64,000 nucleotides of DNA. Origin: Chloroflexota bacterium (lineage in GTDB: Bacteria > Chloroflexota > Anaerolineae > Anaerolineales > UBA4823). Both the position numbers and the translations under genes were made by a program. The stretch covers positions 310,001 to 374,000 of the forward strand of contig JAKOUW010000160.1 in NCBI GenBank assembly GCA_029782365.1. Direction: 5' to 3'. The stretch's first letter is position 1; each line of letters opens with the position of its first letter. This document shows, in pieces, positions 34,323-44,920 of the stretch. Under the pieces are notes generated by a model. It saw nothing but the letters and a program-made list of their open reading frames with translations, was not told the DNA's origin and searched no databases.

Positions 34323-36908
34323 ATGCCTACGGATGATGACATAACCCCAATTCGTAAACAGTACCTTGAAATTAAACGCCAATATCCAACCACCATCTTG
34401 TTTTTTCGGTTGGGGGATTTTTATGAGACGTTTGACCAGGATGCTGAAACAACCTCGCGTGAGCTGGATATTGTCCTGACAGCCCGAAGCGTGGCCAAAG
34501 GGATGCGCGTGCCGATGGCTGGCATCCCTTACCATGCGGTAGAAAATTACCTGGCGCGTCTGATCGATAAAGGATACCATGTAGCGATTTGCGAACAGGT
34601 GGGCGATCAGCCCGCCAAGGGAATTTTTCCTCGGCAGGTGGTGCGGGTTGTCACACCTGGCACTGTGACCGAACCGGCGCTGCTTCCGGGCGACGCCAAC
34701 AATTACCTGGTTTGCGTGGCGCCAGGAGAGACGAACGAAGGCCAGGGGAAAGTCGGTGTTGCTTACCTGGATATCACGACCGGTGAGTTTGCTACCACCG
34801 AGCTGGAAAGCAGCGATCTGGGGGCAGCATTACGCGCCGAACTGGCCAGACTGCGTCCGGCTGAAGTTTTGCACCCGGATAACCTGAGTCTGCCGCCGGG
34901 CGCGCCTGGTCATGCAACTGCCTGGCCGGCCTGGCGCTTTGAGCCCGGTAAATGCCAGGAAACGCTCCTGGCACATTTCAATGTCGCTTCCTTAGATGCT
35001 TTTGGTTTGCGCCAGATGCCGCTGGCGATGCGAGCGGCTGGTGCTGTTTTGCAATATGTCAAGGATACCCAGCCTGCCGCATTGAAACTGCTCATTCGTT
35101 TGAGCACTTATTCGTTGGAAGACTTTATGACGTTGGATGCCTCCACGCGGCGCAACCTGGAACTGACCGAAACCCTGCGCACCAACGCAGTGAAAGGGTC
35201 GCTGTTGGGTGAATTGGATTCCACCATCACCCCTATGGGGAAACGGTTGATTCGGCAGTGGGTGAGTAAACCAATGCTCGACCTCGGCCGCATTGCACAG
35301 CGGCACGAAGGAGTAGGCTATTTTTACAACACGGGTCTGCAGCGCGCCGAATTACGCGCAGCTTTAAAGCCCCTGGCTGATCTTGAGCGTCTGGTGAACC
35401 GGATTGTCTCAGGGAACGCGCTGCCGCGTGATCTGGTCGCCACCCGTTCGACTCTTCAAAAACTGCCCGTTGTTCGCCAGCGCTTGCCTGAGGATTCTAC
35501 GCCTTTGAGTGCTATCCTGGAACAATTCGCGTTGTGCGGTGATGAATTAGCCCTGCTTGAAGCAGCGTTGGACGACGATCCGCCTGCCACCCTTGCCACT
35601 ATTGGGATAATCCGCCCGGGATACTCGGCGGAATTAGATGGAGTCGTCGAGCGTTCGCGGCATGCGCGTGATTGGATTGCCAACCTAGAATCGGTCGAGC
35701 GCGAGCGAACCGGCATTCGTTCCCTCAAAGTGGGCTATAACAGAGTTTTTGGATATTACATCGAAATCACGCACAGCAACACGAGCAGTGCCCCAGAAAA
35801 TTATATTCGCAAACAAACTCTGGTCAATGCCGAGCGCTACATTACACCAGAAATGAAAGAGTATGAAGCGCTGGTATTGAACGCAGAAGAGCGCATTCAT
35901 GAAATCGAGGAGCGGCTGTTCAAAGAAATATGCGCCCGGCTGGCAGAGACAGCCAACCGCATGCTGAGCACAGCACGCGCCATTGCTGAACTGGATGTTT
36001 TGGCGGCCCTGGCGGAAGTGGCCGCACTGAATGGTTATACCCGCCCGGAGGTGGTTGAAGAGGATGTGATGGAAATCCGGGATGGGCGGCACCCGGTCGT
36101 CGAGCACACTTTGACGGGAGAGCGGTATGTGCCCAACGACACCATATTTGAACCAGGGGAGCGAGTACGCATAATAACCGGGCCGAACATGGCCGGCAAG
36201 TCTACGTTTCTGCGCCAGACGGCCTTGATCGCCTTGATGGCGCAAATGGGCAGTTTCGTACCAGCGGCTCACGCGAGGATTGGGTTGGTAGATCGCATTT
36301 TCACTCGCATAGGCGCCCAAGATGAAATTCATGCCGGGCAATCTACGTTCATGGTAGAGATGATCGAGACGGCTTCTATACTGCACCATGCCACCCCGCG
36401 CAGCCTGCTGATTTTGGATGAAATTGGACGTGGCACAAGCACATATGATGGTGTTTCCATCGCCTGGGCCGTCATTGAATATATTCACAACCATCCCGGC
36501 CTGCGCGCCAAAACGTTGTTTGCCACGCACTATCACGAATTGACCCAGCTTGCCGATTTGCTGCCAGGGGTGCGCAATTATAACGTGGCAGTCAGCGAAG
36601 CCGATGGGCGAGTCGTGTTCTTGCATAAAATCGTACCTGGCGGCGCCGATCGTTCTTATGGTATTCATGTCGGTCAATTAGCTGGCTTGCCGCGGCCGGT
36701 GGTGCAGCGAGCGGGCGAGATTTTACAGAAACTGGAAACTTCCGCCGGTAAAGCTATCCGCCTGGATCGAGAAGCACCGCGCCAGCTGGCCCTCTTTCCG
36801 ACGACAAATCCGCTGGTAGATGAGTTAAAAAACCTGGATATCAACACGCTCTCGCCGATTGAGGCGTTGAATAAAGTTTATGAATGGAAAACTCGCTATG
36901 GAAAATAA
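34323..36908 (+). CDS. mutS: DNA mismatch repair protein MutS
   Basis: An 861-residue MutS1. The N-terminal mismatch-recognition Phe-x-Glu is present (RLGDFYETF). The core and clamp domains follow, then the ABC-type ATPase with Walker A GPNMAGKST, the N-2 region GAQDEIHAGQSTFMVEM, Walker B LLILDEIGRGTST and the switch His in LFATHYHEL. It recognises mispairs after replication. No mutL lies in the window. The 3' end overlaps the start of the tetR gene by 11 bp. Confidence 0.97.
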   Translation: MPTDDDITPIRKQYLEIKRQYPTTILFFRLGDFYETFDQDAETTSRELDIVLTARSVAKGMRVPMAGIPYHAVENYLARLIDKGYHVAICEQVGDQPAKGIFPRQVVRVVTPGTVTEPALLPGDANNYLVCVAPGETNEGQGKVGVAYLDITTGEFATTELESSDLGAALRAELARLRPAEVLHPDNLSLPPGAPGHATAWPAWRFEPGKCQETLLAHFNVASLDAFGLRQMPLAMRAAGAVLQYVKDTQPAALKLLIRLSTYSLEDFMTLDASTRRNLELTETLRTNAVKGSLLGELDSTITPMGKRLIRQWVSKPMLDLGRIAQRHEGVGYFYNTGLQRAELRAALKPLADLERLVNRIVSGNALPRDLVATRSTLQKLPVVRQRLPEDSTPLSAILEQFALCGDELALLEAALDDDPPATLATIGIIRPGYSAELDGVVERSRHARDWIANLESVERERTGIRSLKVGYNRVFGYYIEITHSNTSSAPENYIRKQTLVNAERYITPEMKEYEALVLNAEERIHEIEERLFKEICARLAETANRMLSTARAIAELDVLAALAEVAALNGYTRPEVVEEDVMEIRDGRHPVVEHTLTGERYVPNDTIFEPGERVRIITGPNMAGKSTFLRQTALIALMAQMGSFVPAAHARIGLVDRIFTRIGAQDEIHAGQSTFMVEMIETASILHHATPRSLLILDEIGRGTSTYDGVSIAWAVIEYIHNHPGLRAKTLFATHYHELTQLADLLPGVRNYNVAVSEADGRVVFLHKIVPGGADRSYGIHVGQLAGLPRPVVQRAGEILQKLETSAGKAIRLDREAPRQLALFPTTNPLVDELKNLDINTLSPIEALNKVYEWKTRYGK

Positions 36909-37533
36909 TACTGCCCAACCAGGGCTTGATGAACCTTTAAACCCGGCTGAGACTGGCAGCCAGCGCGGCCGGATTTTGGACGCCGCGCTGGATGTGTTTG
37001 CCCGCAAAAGTTTTGGAGCGACGCGCATGGATGAGATTGCCTCGGAAGCGCACACTTCCAAAGCGGCGATATATTTTCATTTTCCCAGCAAAGAGCGCCT
37101 GTTCCTGGCACTGGCTGATCAATTTGCCAATTTGTTAGAGCGCAGGGTTAAGCAGGCCATCGAGCCAGAAGCCCAGGGGATGCGGCGAGTTCAAGTGGCT
37201 GTGGAGATCTGCCTCGATACTTTTGGAAAATACCGGCGGGCTGCCAAGATCATGCTGGCACAGGGCGCTGGCCTTGGGGCCGCTTTTGAAGAGAAGCGCA
37301 GTGAGATCAATGAGCGCTTCGCTCGCCTGATAGCCACTTACCTGCGTGAGGCGATCTCGCAGGGTGAAATTGCCCCGGTGGATGTGGAGGTGATTTCGGT
37401 CGCCTGGATGGGGGCAATCTATGCCCTGGTGATTCATTGGGTGAACACCGGCGAGCCAGCGCCTCAGCAAATCCTATCCGCCCTGGTTCCAGCGCTGCTG
37501 CGCAGTGTAGGGTATGAGCCGCAAAAAGCCTGA
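36898..37533 (+). CDS. TetR-family transcriptional regulator heading the menaquinone operon
   Basis: About 211 residues. The N-terminal helix-turn-helix reads ILDAALDVFARKSFGATRMDEIASEAHTSKAAIYFHFPSKERLFLAL (seen in parts), the standard TetR pattern. The C-terminal ligand domain has no assignable ligand. I prefer the ATG at 36898; one at 36880 is also in frame. It overlaps mutS at its start and menF by 20 bp at its end, so it is cotranscribed with the men genes and may control them. An operator cannot be located because its upstream region is inside mutS. Confidence 0.88.
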   Translation: MENNTAQPGLDEPLNPAETGSQRGRILDAALDVFARKSFGATRMDEIASEAHTSKAAIYFHFPSKERLFLALADQFANLLERRVKQAIEPEAQGMRRVQVAVEICLDTFGKYRRAAKIMLAQGAGLGAAFEEKRSEINERFARLIATYLREAISQGEIAPVDVEVISVAWMGAIYALVIHWVNTGEPAPQQILSALVPALLRSVGYEPQKA

Positions 37534-38896
37534 CTCTCCTGCCTTGCGCCTATACAGCCTGGCTCAGCCTGCGCCTGGGCTGGATGCGCTTGCTTTCTTA
37601 CGCCGACTGGCAGACCAGGAATGTTTTTTCTGGCAGGGAGCCGGCTCGGAAGTGCGCCTGGCAGGTGTAGGGGTAGCAACCGAGTTTAAGGCTTGGGGCG
37701 AGCGGCGTTTTAAAGAAATTGAGCGGCAGGCGTCCGACCTGTTTCAAAATGCATGCATCCAGCTCGGAGGGGCTCCGGCCGCGGCAGGCCCGCGCTTGTT
37801 TGGCGGCTTCGCTTTTCGCGACGACTTTGTGCCAGATTACACCTGGTCGGCATTTTATCCGGCGCATTTTATATTGCCTCATTTCCAATTATGTGAGATT
37901 GGCGGCCAAGCCTGGTTGACGATTAATGCATTCCTGCCGGCTGATGAAACGCCAGAAATTATTTTCGGCCGGGAAACCGGCGCTCTCTCGCAAGCGCTCG
38001 ACATGCGTTATTCCTGGCTCCTTCAAACCCAGGCCGATCTGCCATTCACAACCGGTTCTCCATCCGAGGCTGGTCTTTCCGTGCGCTATCCGATGGATTA
38101 CCCTGCCTGGGAGGCATTGATTGGACAAGCGGTCAGCGCCATCACAACTCAAGGTTTGCAGAAGGTTGTTTTGGCGCGCATGTGCGAGGTGAACGCGGCT
38201 GGGCCTTTGGATGTGGAAGCTGCTTTGGATGAGCTGGCCACAGCCTATCCAGACTGCTACACTTTCTTGTTTTCTCCACGGCCAGGCTGCTCTTTCCTGG
38301 GAGCTACTCCCGAACTATTAGTATCTGTGAATGGCAGCGAACTGCACAGCATGGCGCTGGCAGGTTCCATTCGCCGCGGCCGAACGCCGGCGGATGATGA
38401 TGCCCTGGCGGCAGTGTTGCTAAACAATCCAAAAGACCGCATCGAGCACGACCTGGTGGCGGTTGAAGTGCGCCGCAGGCTGGCACGCACCAGCGCGACT
38501 TTGGATTTTCCCGACCATCCTTCGGTCAAGCGATACCGCAACATACAGCATTTGTACACACCTTTTTATGCCCATATCAAGAAACCGGTAGGCGTGCTGC
38601 CTTTTGTCGCCCGTCTGCATCCCACGCCAGCGCTGGGGGGCATGCCGCGAACAGAAGCGTTGGAATTTATTCGCCAGTATGAACCGCTGACACGCGGCTG
38701 GTATGCTGCTCCGGTCGGATGGCTCGACAGTCACCTGGATGGCAGTTTCGCTGTGGGCATCCGTTCGGCAGTCGTTCAGCGCGAACGCGCCTGGTTATAT
38801 GCCGGCGCTGGTATTGTCGCCGCTTCCCAGCCGCAGGCAGAATGGGATGAGACCGCTTTGAAATTCCGCCCTATGCTCCAGTCGCTGGTCAGGTAA
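37514..38896 (+). CDS. menF: Isochorismate synthase (MenF/EntC type)
   Basis: A 460-residue chorismate-utilising enzyme that makes isochorismate, the first step of menaquinone synthesis. The C-terminal chorismate-binding domain shows GLQKVVLARM with the catalytic base Lys, FLGATPELLVS, MALAGSIRRG, NPKDRIEHDLV, LHPTPALGGMPR, WYAAPVGWLD and the YAGAGIV end motif. The N-terminal 170 residues are the variable part. The ATG lies inside the end of the tetR gene and has no strong ribosome site, so translation may be coupled. menD follows after 5 bp. Confidence 0.93.
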   Translation: MSRKKPDSPALRLYSLAQPAPGLDALAFLRRLADQECFFWQGAGSEVRLAGVGVATEFKAWGERRFKEIERQASDLFQNACIQLGGAPAAAGPRLFGGFAFRDDFVPDYTWSAFYPAHFILPHFQLCEIGGQAWLTINAFLPADETPEIIFGRETGALSQALDMRYSWLLQTQADLPFTTGSPSEAGLSVRYPMDYPAWEALIGQAVSAITTQGLQKVVLARMCEVNAAGPLDVEAALDELATAYPDCYTFLFSPRPGCSFLGATPELLVSVNGSELHSMALAGSIRRGRTPADDDALAAVLLNNPKDRIEHDLVAVEVRRRLARTSATLDFPDHPSVKRYRNIQHLYTPFYAHIKKPVGVLPFVARLHPTPALGGMPRTEALEFIRQYEPLTRGWYAAPVGWLDSHLDGSFAVGIRSAVVQRERAWLYAGAGIVAASQPQAEWDETALKFRPMLQSLVR

Positions 38897-38901
38897 ATTC
38901 A

Positions 38902-40650
38902 ATGAATGCCAATTTGCGAATCGCGCAAATCTTTGTAGATGAGTTGGCGCGCGCCGGGCTGCGAAACGTGTGCATTGCCCCAGGCTCGCGTTCCACGCCT
39001 CTGACCCTGGCTTTTTTTAATCAATCGATAATCCAAACCTGGATGCACCTTGATGAACGCAGCGCGGCCTTCTTTGCCCTCGGCCTATCGTTGGCAACTG
39101 ACAGCCCAACTGCTGTGGTCTGCACTTCTGGAAGCGCGGCGGCGAATTTCTTCCCAGCAATAATAGAAGCGCGCATGTCACGTGTGCCATTCTTGATCCT
39201 GACAGCGGATCGTCCACATGAACTGCGCGGCAGCGGTGCTAACCAGACGATCGACCAGGTGAAGATGTACGGCGATCAAGTCTTGCTTTCTGTGGACATG
39301 CCTGTTCCTGATGATTCCCCATCCGACCTGTTCCTCAGACACGTCAAAACATTGGCTGCACGGGTAGTCGCCTTGGCTAATGGGTTAGACAAAGGTCCGG
39401 TGCATGTCAATTTCCCTTTTCGTAAACCTCTCGAACCTGCAACTGGAGAGCAACTGCCAGCGGCCAGTCAGGGTAGGCAGGCGCCATTTACGTGCATCGA
39501 ACGCGGCGCACTGCGGCCCACCCCAGCCCAAATTGAGCGGCTGACCGGCCTGATCCAGAAACATCCCCGCGGCTTGATCGTCTGCGGACCGCGCTGCCCG
39601 GGTGGAGATTTTCCGAAAGCTGCGACACTTTTGGCTCAGGTCACCGGCTACCCGCTGGTAGCTGACCCACTCAGCGGCTTGAGATTCGGGCCTCACAATG
39701 CCGCAGAAGTCGTTATGGGCGCTCAAGACGCCATCCTTTCCAGTGGTGTAACCCCGTGGGGCAATCCTGAACTCATTCTGGCCTTTGGTGCAGTGCCTGT
39801 ATCTGCCAGCTTGAGCGGTTATTTGGCGCGAATTCGCCCGGTGGAACGTCTGTTGGTGGCTGAACATGGGGGTTGGTCGGACGATGACCACCGGACCACA
39901 TGGCTGCTGCAAGTGGATCCACAGGCTTTATGTGAACTGGTCGCTGAGCGGCTGAAAGGACCGGCGGATCCTGCCTGGCTGGCAAGCTGGCGTGCGGCTG
40001 AAAAGCGGGCCTGGGATATTTTGGATGATGAACTGCAAAACGGATCCTTTTTTGATGCCGCTGCTGTCGCCCTGGCGGTAGGTGCTCTCCCTGAAGGCGG
40101 GAAACTGTTTGTGGGAAATTCACTGGCAGTTCGCCATCTGGACCAATTTGCTCGACCAGAGAAGCGCTTTCTTGAGGTATTTGGCAACCGCGGCGCCAGT
40201 GGAATTGATGGCAATGTATCCACTGCCCTGGGCATCGCGGCTGCCAGCCAAAAGCCCCTGTTGGCTATTTTGGGAGACCTGACTTTGTATCATGATATGA
40301 ATGGTCTATATGCGTGCAGGCGCCACCAACTTCACCATACCACATTCCTTGTCTTAAACAATCACGGTGGGGGTATCTTCCAGCGCCTGCCTATCCAGCA
40401 TCTGGATCCCCCATTTACACAAGCATTCCTGACGCCACACGAGATGACGTTTCGGCCTGCTGCCGAATTGTACGGCCTGGATTATTATCTATGCTCCAGC
40501 GCCAGTGATCTGGAGACAGCATTAAAGCAGCGATTCAAGGTCGAACCACAGCGCAGCGCGTTGATCGAGCTGCCTTGCAGCATATCGAATGACCTCACTC
40601 GCCAGCAGGCCTGTTTGCAGGCTGTAAAACAGCAGTTTTTATCTAAATAA
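38902..40650 (+). CDS. menD: SEPHCHC synthase MenD
   Basis: A 582-residue thiamine-diphosphate enzyme that joins isochorismate and 2-oxoglutarate. The N-terminal [14 protein letters not shown] and [11 protein letters not shown] are MenD signatures, [18 protein letters not shown] and [20 protein letters not shown] follow, and the ThDP/Mg site appears as [17 protein letters not shown], then [12 protein letters not shown] and [13 protein letters not shown]. All expected parts are intact and length is normal. It starts 5 bp after menF and is followed by menB after 23 bp. Confidence 0.96.
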   Translation: MNANLRIAQIFVDELARAGLRNVCIAPGSRSTPLTLAFFNQSIIQTWMHLDERSAAFFALGLSLATDSPTAVVCTSGSAAANFFPAIIEARMSRVPFLILTADRPHELRGSGANQTIDQVKMYGDQVLLSVDMPVPDDSPSDLFLRHVKTLAARVVALANGLDKGPVHVNFPFRKPLEPATGEQLPAASQGRQAPFTCIERGALRPTPAQIERLTGLIQKHPRGLIVCGPRCPGGDFPKAATLLAQVTGYPLVADPLSGLRFGPHNAAEVVMGAQDAILSSGVTPWGNPELILAFGAVPVSASLSGYLARIRPVERLLVAEHGGWSDDDHRTTWLLQVDPQALCELVAERLKGPADPAWLASWRAAEKRAWDILDDELQNGSFFDAAAVALAVGALPEGGKLFVGNSLAVRHLDQFARPEKRFLEVFGNRGASGIDGNVSTALGIAAASQKPLLAILGDLTLYHDMNGLYACRRHQLHHTTFLVLNNHGGGIFQRLPIQHLDPPFTQAFLTPHEMTFRPAAELYGLDYYLCSSASDLETALKQRFKVEPQRSALIELPCSISNDLTRQQACLQAVKQQFLSK

Positions 40651-40673
40651 ATTCACATTCGGGAGCGTTTTTG

Positions 40674-41507
40674 ATGACAGAATGGATCAGCGTAAAAGAT
40701 TACACGGAAATTACTTTTCATAAATCTGACGGCATAGCACGCATTGCTTTCAACCGGCCTGAGCGTCGCAATGCCTTTACACCAACGACAATCGATGAAA
40801 TGATCGATGCCTTTCGGTTGGCCTGGATGGATGCCGAGATCGGGGTCATTTTATTGACCGGCAACGGTCCATCATCCAAGGATGGCAAATGGGCCTTTTG
40901 CTCAGGGGGCGACCAGGCGGTGCGTGGGCATGCGGGCTACAAAACCAACGATGGGCAGGAACGGTTGAATGTTCTTGAACTGCAGCGCATCATCCGCACC
41001 ATGCCCAAGCCTACCATCGCCCTGGTGGCAGGTTATGCTATCGGTGGAGGGCATGTACTGCATGTGGTCTGTGACCTGACCATTGCGGCTGAAAATGCTG
41101 TGTTCGGGCAAACTGGGCCGCGCGTTGGCAGCTTCGATGCTGGTTTTGGCTCTTCGTATCTGGCGCGCATCGTCGGCCAGAAAAAAGCGCGCGAGATTTG
41201 GTACCTGTGCCGGCAGTATAACGCTCAGGAAGCCCTCGAGATGGGCCTTGTCAATAAAGTGGTGCCGCTAGAACTGCTCGAGGCTGAAGGCGTGGCCTGG
41301 GCGCAGGAAATTCTCGAGAAAAGCCCGATTGCCATTCGCTTTATCAAAGCCGCGATGAATGCGGATTGCGATGGGCAGGCGGGGCTGCAGGTTTTGGCCG
41401 GTGACGCCACGATGTTGTTCTATATGAGCGACGAAGGGAAAGAAGGCCGCGATGCATACAACCAGAAGCGCAAACCGCGCTACCGCCAGATGCCGCGCAG
41501 GCCTTGA
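40674..41507 (+). CDS. menB: 1,4-dihydroxy-2-naphthoyl-CoA synthase
   Basis: A 277-residue crotonase-fold enzyme that cyclises o-succinylbenzoyl-CoA. Visible are the oxyanion-hole segments AFCSGGDQ and [20 protein letters not shown], then [21 protein letters not shown], in which the Asp-containing loop is specific for MenB among crotonases. The C-terminal tail [13 protein letters not shown] is also typical. I chose the ATG at 40674, which has GGGAG 8 nt upstream; a TTG three bases earlier is also in frame. Confidence 0.95.
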   Translation: MTEWISVKDYTEITFHKSDGIARIAFNRPERRNAFTPTTIDEMIDAFRLAWMDAEIGVILLTGNGPSSKDGKWAFCSGGDQAVRGHAGYKTNDGQERLNVLELQRIIRTMPKPTIALVAGYAIGGGHVLHVVCDLTIAAENAVFGQTGPRVGSFDAGFGSSYLARIVGQKKAREIWYLCRQYNAQEALEMGLVNKVVPLELLEAEGVAWAQEILEKSPIAIRFIKAAMNADCDGQAGLQVLAGDATMLFYMSDEGKEGRDAYNQKRKPRYRQMPRRP

Positions 41508-41519
41508 TATTGTTATGTT

Positions 41520-43037
41520 ATGAGTCAGGCTGTCCCCCCGTTTATCTTCACAGATTGGCTGAAGGCCCAGGCTGCGGCCGCGCCAGAAAGGTTAGCGTTG
41601 GCAGCCTGGGAGGGTGCACAAGACACCGTTCGTAGATGGACTTATGCAGCCCTGGATGAGCAAGTTGAGCTGGCTGCCGGTCGGCTGGCTGGATTGGGTT
41701 TGCAGCCTGGGGATTTCCTGGCCACTCACTTAGGCGCCAGCCCAGAACACGCCATCCTGGCGCACGCCGCTGCCCGCTTGGGGCTGGCGCTGGCGCCTCT
41801 CAATACTCGCCTGACGCCAGGCGAGCTTCGACCGCAGCTGGAACGCCTGGACTGCCGGGTGTGCATCGGAGCCCTGGGCGAAAAACGCCAGGCGCTCGCT
41901 GCGCCTGGACTGAAACTGCTAGATTGGCCTGAGTTCACCGACATCCCGTTGAGTCCGTTTAATCCGCCTGCGTTCGAACTGGCACGCTTGCAAGGTGTGG
42001 TGTTTACCTCGGGCACGGCAGGCGCATCCAAAGCGGTGCAATTGACATTCGCAAACCATTTTTGGAGCGCCGCTGGTTCAGCCGCTCGCCTGGGCATGCT
42101 GCCTTCGGACCGGTGGTTGAGCCCCCTGCCGCTCTACCACGTCGGAGGCTTAACAAACTTGTTTCGCTGTGCATTGGCTGGGTGTGCTTTATATCTTTGC
42201 CCACCCGATGCCCAGGCTCTGCAAGCTGTGCTGTCTCAAGATGCCACCCTGGTATCGCTCGTGCCTACCATACTGGCGAGACTGCTGAACCAACCGGGCC
42301 TGGATTTCCCGAACTTGCGGTTAGTGCTGTTGGGCGGGGCTGCTGCAGCGCCTGAACTTTTGAGGGAAGCTGCCAGCCGGGGTTTACGTGTGGCGGTGAC
42401 CTACGGCCTGACGGAAGCTTGCTCGCAGGTGGCAACCAGTGATGTACTGCCTGGCAGCGCGTTGAACAGCGCCTTGGGCGGCGCTGGCCGGCCGTTGATG
42501 CATACGCGCCTGCGGATTGTTGATGAGCAAGGTGTAGATTTGGCGGTGAACCAGATTGGGGAAGTGCTCGTCAGCGGGCCTACGGTGACATCCGGATATT
42601 TTGGCGATCCGGCAGCTACTCAGAAGGCGATCCGGGAGGGTTGGCTGCACACCGGAGATTTGGGTTACCTGGATGAAAATGGCTGTCTGTATCTTGTCCA
42701 GCGGCGCAGCGATCTTATCATCTCTGGCGGAGAAAATATTTATCCGAGCGAAGTGGAGCAGGCTCTGTGCCGCCACCCGGCAGTGGCAGAAGCGTGTGTG
42801 ATCGGCGTGCCAGATGGTGAATGGGGACAGCGGGTAGCCGGTTTGGTTGTGTTGCGCCTGGGAAATTCAGTAGACGAATATGAGCTGGTGGCATTCCTGC
42901 GGCGCAGCCTGGCCGCGTACAAGCTCCCACGTCTGCTGCGCTTTGTGACTGAATTGCCTCAAACGGCTTCTGGGAAAGTTTCACGACGCATGGCGCAAGC
43001 TCTGCTCGAAGCTGAAGAACGGAAACCGGATGCCTGA
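41520..43037 (+). CDS. menE: o-Succinylbenzoate-CoA ligase
   Basis: A 505-residue adenylate-forming ligase (ANL family) that activates o-succinylbenzoate with CoA. The phosphate loop VVFTSGTAGASKAVQLT, then YGLTEACSQVAT, the hinge GWLHTGDLGYLDENGCLYL and RRSDLIISGGENIYPSEVE, and the C-terminal Lys in PQTASGKVSRR are in order. Context between menB and menH decides MenE over other ANL ligases. It starts 12 bp after menB and overlaps menH by 8 bp. I see no clear ribosome site, so coupling is likely. Confidence 0.93.
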   Translation: MSQAVPPFIFTDWLKAQAAAAPERLALAAWEGAQDTVRRWTYAALDEQVELAAGRLAGLGLQPGDFLATHLGASPEHAILAHAAARLGLALAPLNTRLTPGELRPQLERLDCRVCIGALGEKRQALAAPGLKLLDWPEFTDIPLSPFNPPAFELARLQGVVFTSGTAGASKAVQLTFANHFWSAAGSAARLGMLPSDRWLSPLPLYHVGGLTNLFRCALAGCALYLCPPDAQALQAVLSQDATLVSLVPTILARLLNQPGLDFPNLRLVLLGGAAAAPELLREAASRGLRVAVTYGLTEACSQVATSDVLPGSALNSALGGAGRPLMHTRLRIVDEQGVDLAVNQIGEVLVSGPTVTSGYFGDPAATQKAIREGWLHTGDLGYLDENGCLYLVQRRSDLIISGGENIYPSEVEQALCRHPAVAEACVIGVPDGEWGQRVAGLVVLRLGNSVDEYELVAFLRRSLAAYKLPRLLRFVTELPQTASGKVSRRMAQALLEAEERKPDA

Positions 43038-43872
43038 CAAGCCGGTCATGTTTCATACAGAGGTACGTGGCCTGGTTTACACTGGCTGGCAATGCGGACA
43101 GGGCGATGCTCTGCTTTGCCTGCATGGATTTACCGGGTGCAGAGATAATTGGCTGGATCTGTGCGGCTGGCTTCCAGCCCGACGGATCGCCGCGGTTGAT
43201 TTACCGGGCCACGGCGGTACACAAGCGCCAGAGGAAATCGGTCGTATGACGATTGAGGAAACCGCGGCTGACCTGGCCGCCTTGTGTGCTTCCCTGGCGG
43301 GTGGACCGCTGGATGTGTTGGGTTACTCCATGGGCGGCCGGTTGGCGCTGTATTTTGCCCTGGCATATCCACACCTAGTACGGCGGTTGATCCTGGAAAG
43401 TGCCTCACCGGGCCTGGAAAGCGAGAAAGAACGGCAAATACGCTGTGCGGCGGATGAGGCTTTAGCAGACAAAATCGAGCAAGATGGATTAACAGCATTT
43501 ATTGGCTATTGGGAGGCTTTACCCCTGTTCACCAGCCAGGCGCGTCTGCCAGAAACTGCACAAAAAGCATTGCGCACTCAACGCATGCAAAACTCCACAG
43601 CCGGCCTGGCTGCCAGCCTGCGCGGCATGGGCACGGGAAGACAACCGTCTCTTTGGCCGCGATTGGGAGAATTACAAGCGCCTGTATTGCTGTTGACTGG
43701 TGAACTGGACGACAAATTTGTGCGCACCAATACCAGGATGGCTGCGCTTTTACCTGGCAGCCAGTTGGAGATTATTCCTGGCGCTGGTCATACCATTCAC
43801 CTGGAAAAACCAACCGAATTTCGACGGCGGCTCCGCACTTTCTTAAAGGGTTCGGAGCGTGAGGGGGAATAA
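43030..43872 (+). CDS. menH: SHCHC synthase MenH (alpha/beta hydrolase)
   Basis: A 280-residue alpha/beta hydrolase that eliminates pyruvate from the MenD product. The oxyanion strand LLCLHGFTGC, the nucleophile elbow GYSMGGRLALYFAL, the Asp in GELDDKF and the His in GAGHTIHLEKP form a full triad, and the MenH-like ESASPGLESEKER loop is present. The position at the end of menF-D-B-E supports the assignment over a generic hydrolase. It ends 13 bp from the convergent DAHP synthase gene, with no terminator between them. Confidence 0.92.
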   Translation: MPDKPVMFHTEVRGLVYTGWQCGQGDALLCLHGFTGCRDNWLDLCGWLPARRIAAVDLPGHGGTQAPEEIGRMTIEETAADLAALCASLAGGPLDVLGYSMGGRLALYFALAYPHLVRRLILESASPGLESEKERQIRCAADEALADKIEQDGLTAFIGYWEALPLFTSQARLPETAQKALRTQRMQNSTAGLAASLRGMGTGRQPSLWPRLGELQAPVLLLTGELDDKFVRTNTRMAALLPGSQLEIIPGAGHTIHLEKPTEFRRRLRTFLKGSEREGE

Positions 43873-43885
43873 AACAGAAAGAAAA

Positions 43886-44911
43886 TCAGCATTTACGTCC
43901 CATCCAGGCAGCAATACCGCGCACCTGGCGGACAAGCTCAGCAAAACGCTCAGGTTTGAGCGACTGCGCCCCATCGGAGAGTGCCTGTTCAGGATGAGGA
44001 TGCACCTCGATAATCAATCCATCCGCGCCGGCCGCCACGCCGGCTCGAGCGATAGCGGTGACGAATTCCCAACTGCCTGTACTGTGACTGGGATCGAGCA
44101 ATACGGGCAGGTGGCTTAGTGATTGTACAACGGGAATGGCATTAATATCGGTAGTATTGCGGGTCAGGCTTTCGAAGGTGCGAATGCCGCGTTCACAGAC
44201 CATGACACGGAAATTGCCGTGGGAAAGGATATATTCAGCGGCGAATAACATTTCTTCGATCGTAGCTGACATGCCTCGTTTGAGTAATACAGGCTTTTGG
44301 CTTTCACCGGCGGCGTGCAGCAAAGGCGAATTTTGCATATTGCGGGCGCCGATTTGCAGCACATCGGCATATCTGGCTACGAATGGGACATCCTCATGAG
44401 TCATCACCTCGGTGACTACCGGCAAGCCGCAGAGTTCCCGGGCCTCGCTCAGCAATTCCAAACCTGCCTCGCCCAACCCCTGGAAGCTGTACGGGCTGGT
44501 GCGCGGTTTAAACGCCCCGCCCCGCAAAGCATGGGCGCCTGCTTCTTTAACCGCCAGAGCTGTTTCAATCAATTGGCTGCGGCTCTCCACCGAACACGGA
44601 CCGGCGATCAGGAGTAAGTCTGGACTGCCCACCTGCACGGCGCCCAACTCAAACGAACTTGTCTCAGGGATAAAAGCGCGCGAAGCCAGGACAAAGGGCT
44701 GTTGTTCCGCCTGGACGGTTAAAACACCCGGCAGGGCAGCCAGGCGGTCGCCGAGACCGGGTCTGGCTCGTCCAAAACCTCCGCTGACCGCTGCTACAGC
44801 CCAGCGGCCAGCGCTGAAGCGTTGGAAGGCGCGCAAGCCGCTGCGTTCTACTTCTTGCACAACAGACTCGACCTGTGTTTCCAGCGCGTCAGATTGAAAA
44901 GTGATGATCAT
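43886..44911 (-). CDS. aroF: 3-Deoxy-7-phosphoheptulonate (DAHP) synthase, type I-beta
   Basis: A 341-residue enzyme that starts the shikimate pathway from PEP and erythrose 4-phosphate. The barrel domain shows [67 protein letters not shown] and LDPSHSTG, all conserved. An N-terminal domain of about 70 residues is the ferredoxin-like regulatory domain of the I-beta group and may sense an aromatic amino acid. Its product leads to chorismate, the input of the neighbouring men operon. No ribosome site precedes the ATG; the promoter ends 9 nt upstream, so the mRNA is likely leaderless. Confidence 0.94.
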   Translation of the reverse strand: MIITFQSDALETQVESVVQEVERSGLRAFQRFSAGRWAVAAVSGGFGRARPGLGDRLAALPGVLTVQAEQQPFVLASRAFIPETSSFELGAVQVGSPDLLLIAGPCSVESRSQLIETALAVKEAGAHALRGGAFKPRTSPYSFQGLGEAGLELLSEARELCGLPVVTEVMTHEDVPFVARYADVLQIGARNMQNSPLLHAAGESQKPVLLKRGMSATIEEMLFAAEYILSHGNFRVMVCERGIRTFESLTRNTTDINAIPVVQSLSHLPVLLDPSHSTGSWEFVTAIARAGVAAGADGLIIEVHPHPEQALSDGAQSLKPERFAELVRQVRGIAAWMGRKC

Positions 44912-44920
44912 ATCTTGAAA

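Noticed and set aside
35685-36677. A 330-codon open frame on the minus strand opposite mutS
   Set aside because: It lies wholly inside mutS, which has every expected motif. The frame has no recognisable domain and no ribosome site.
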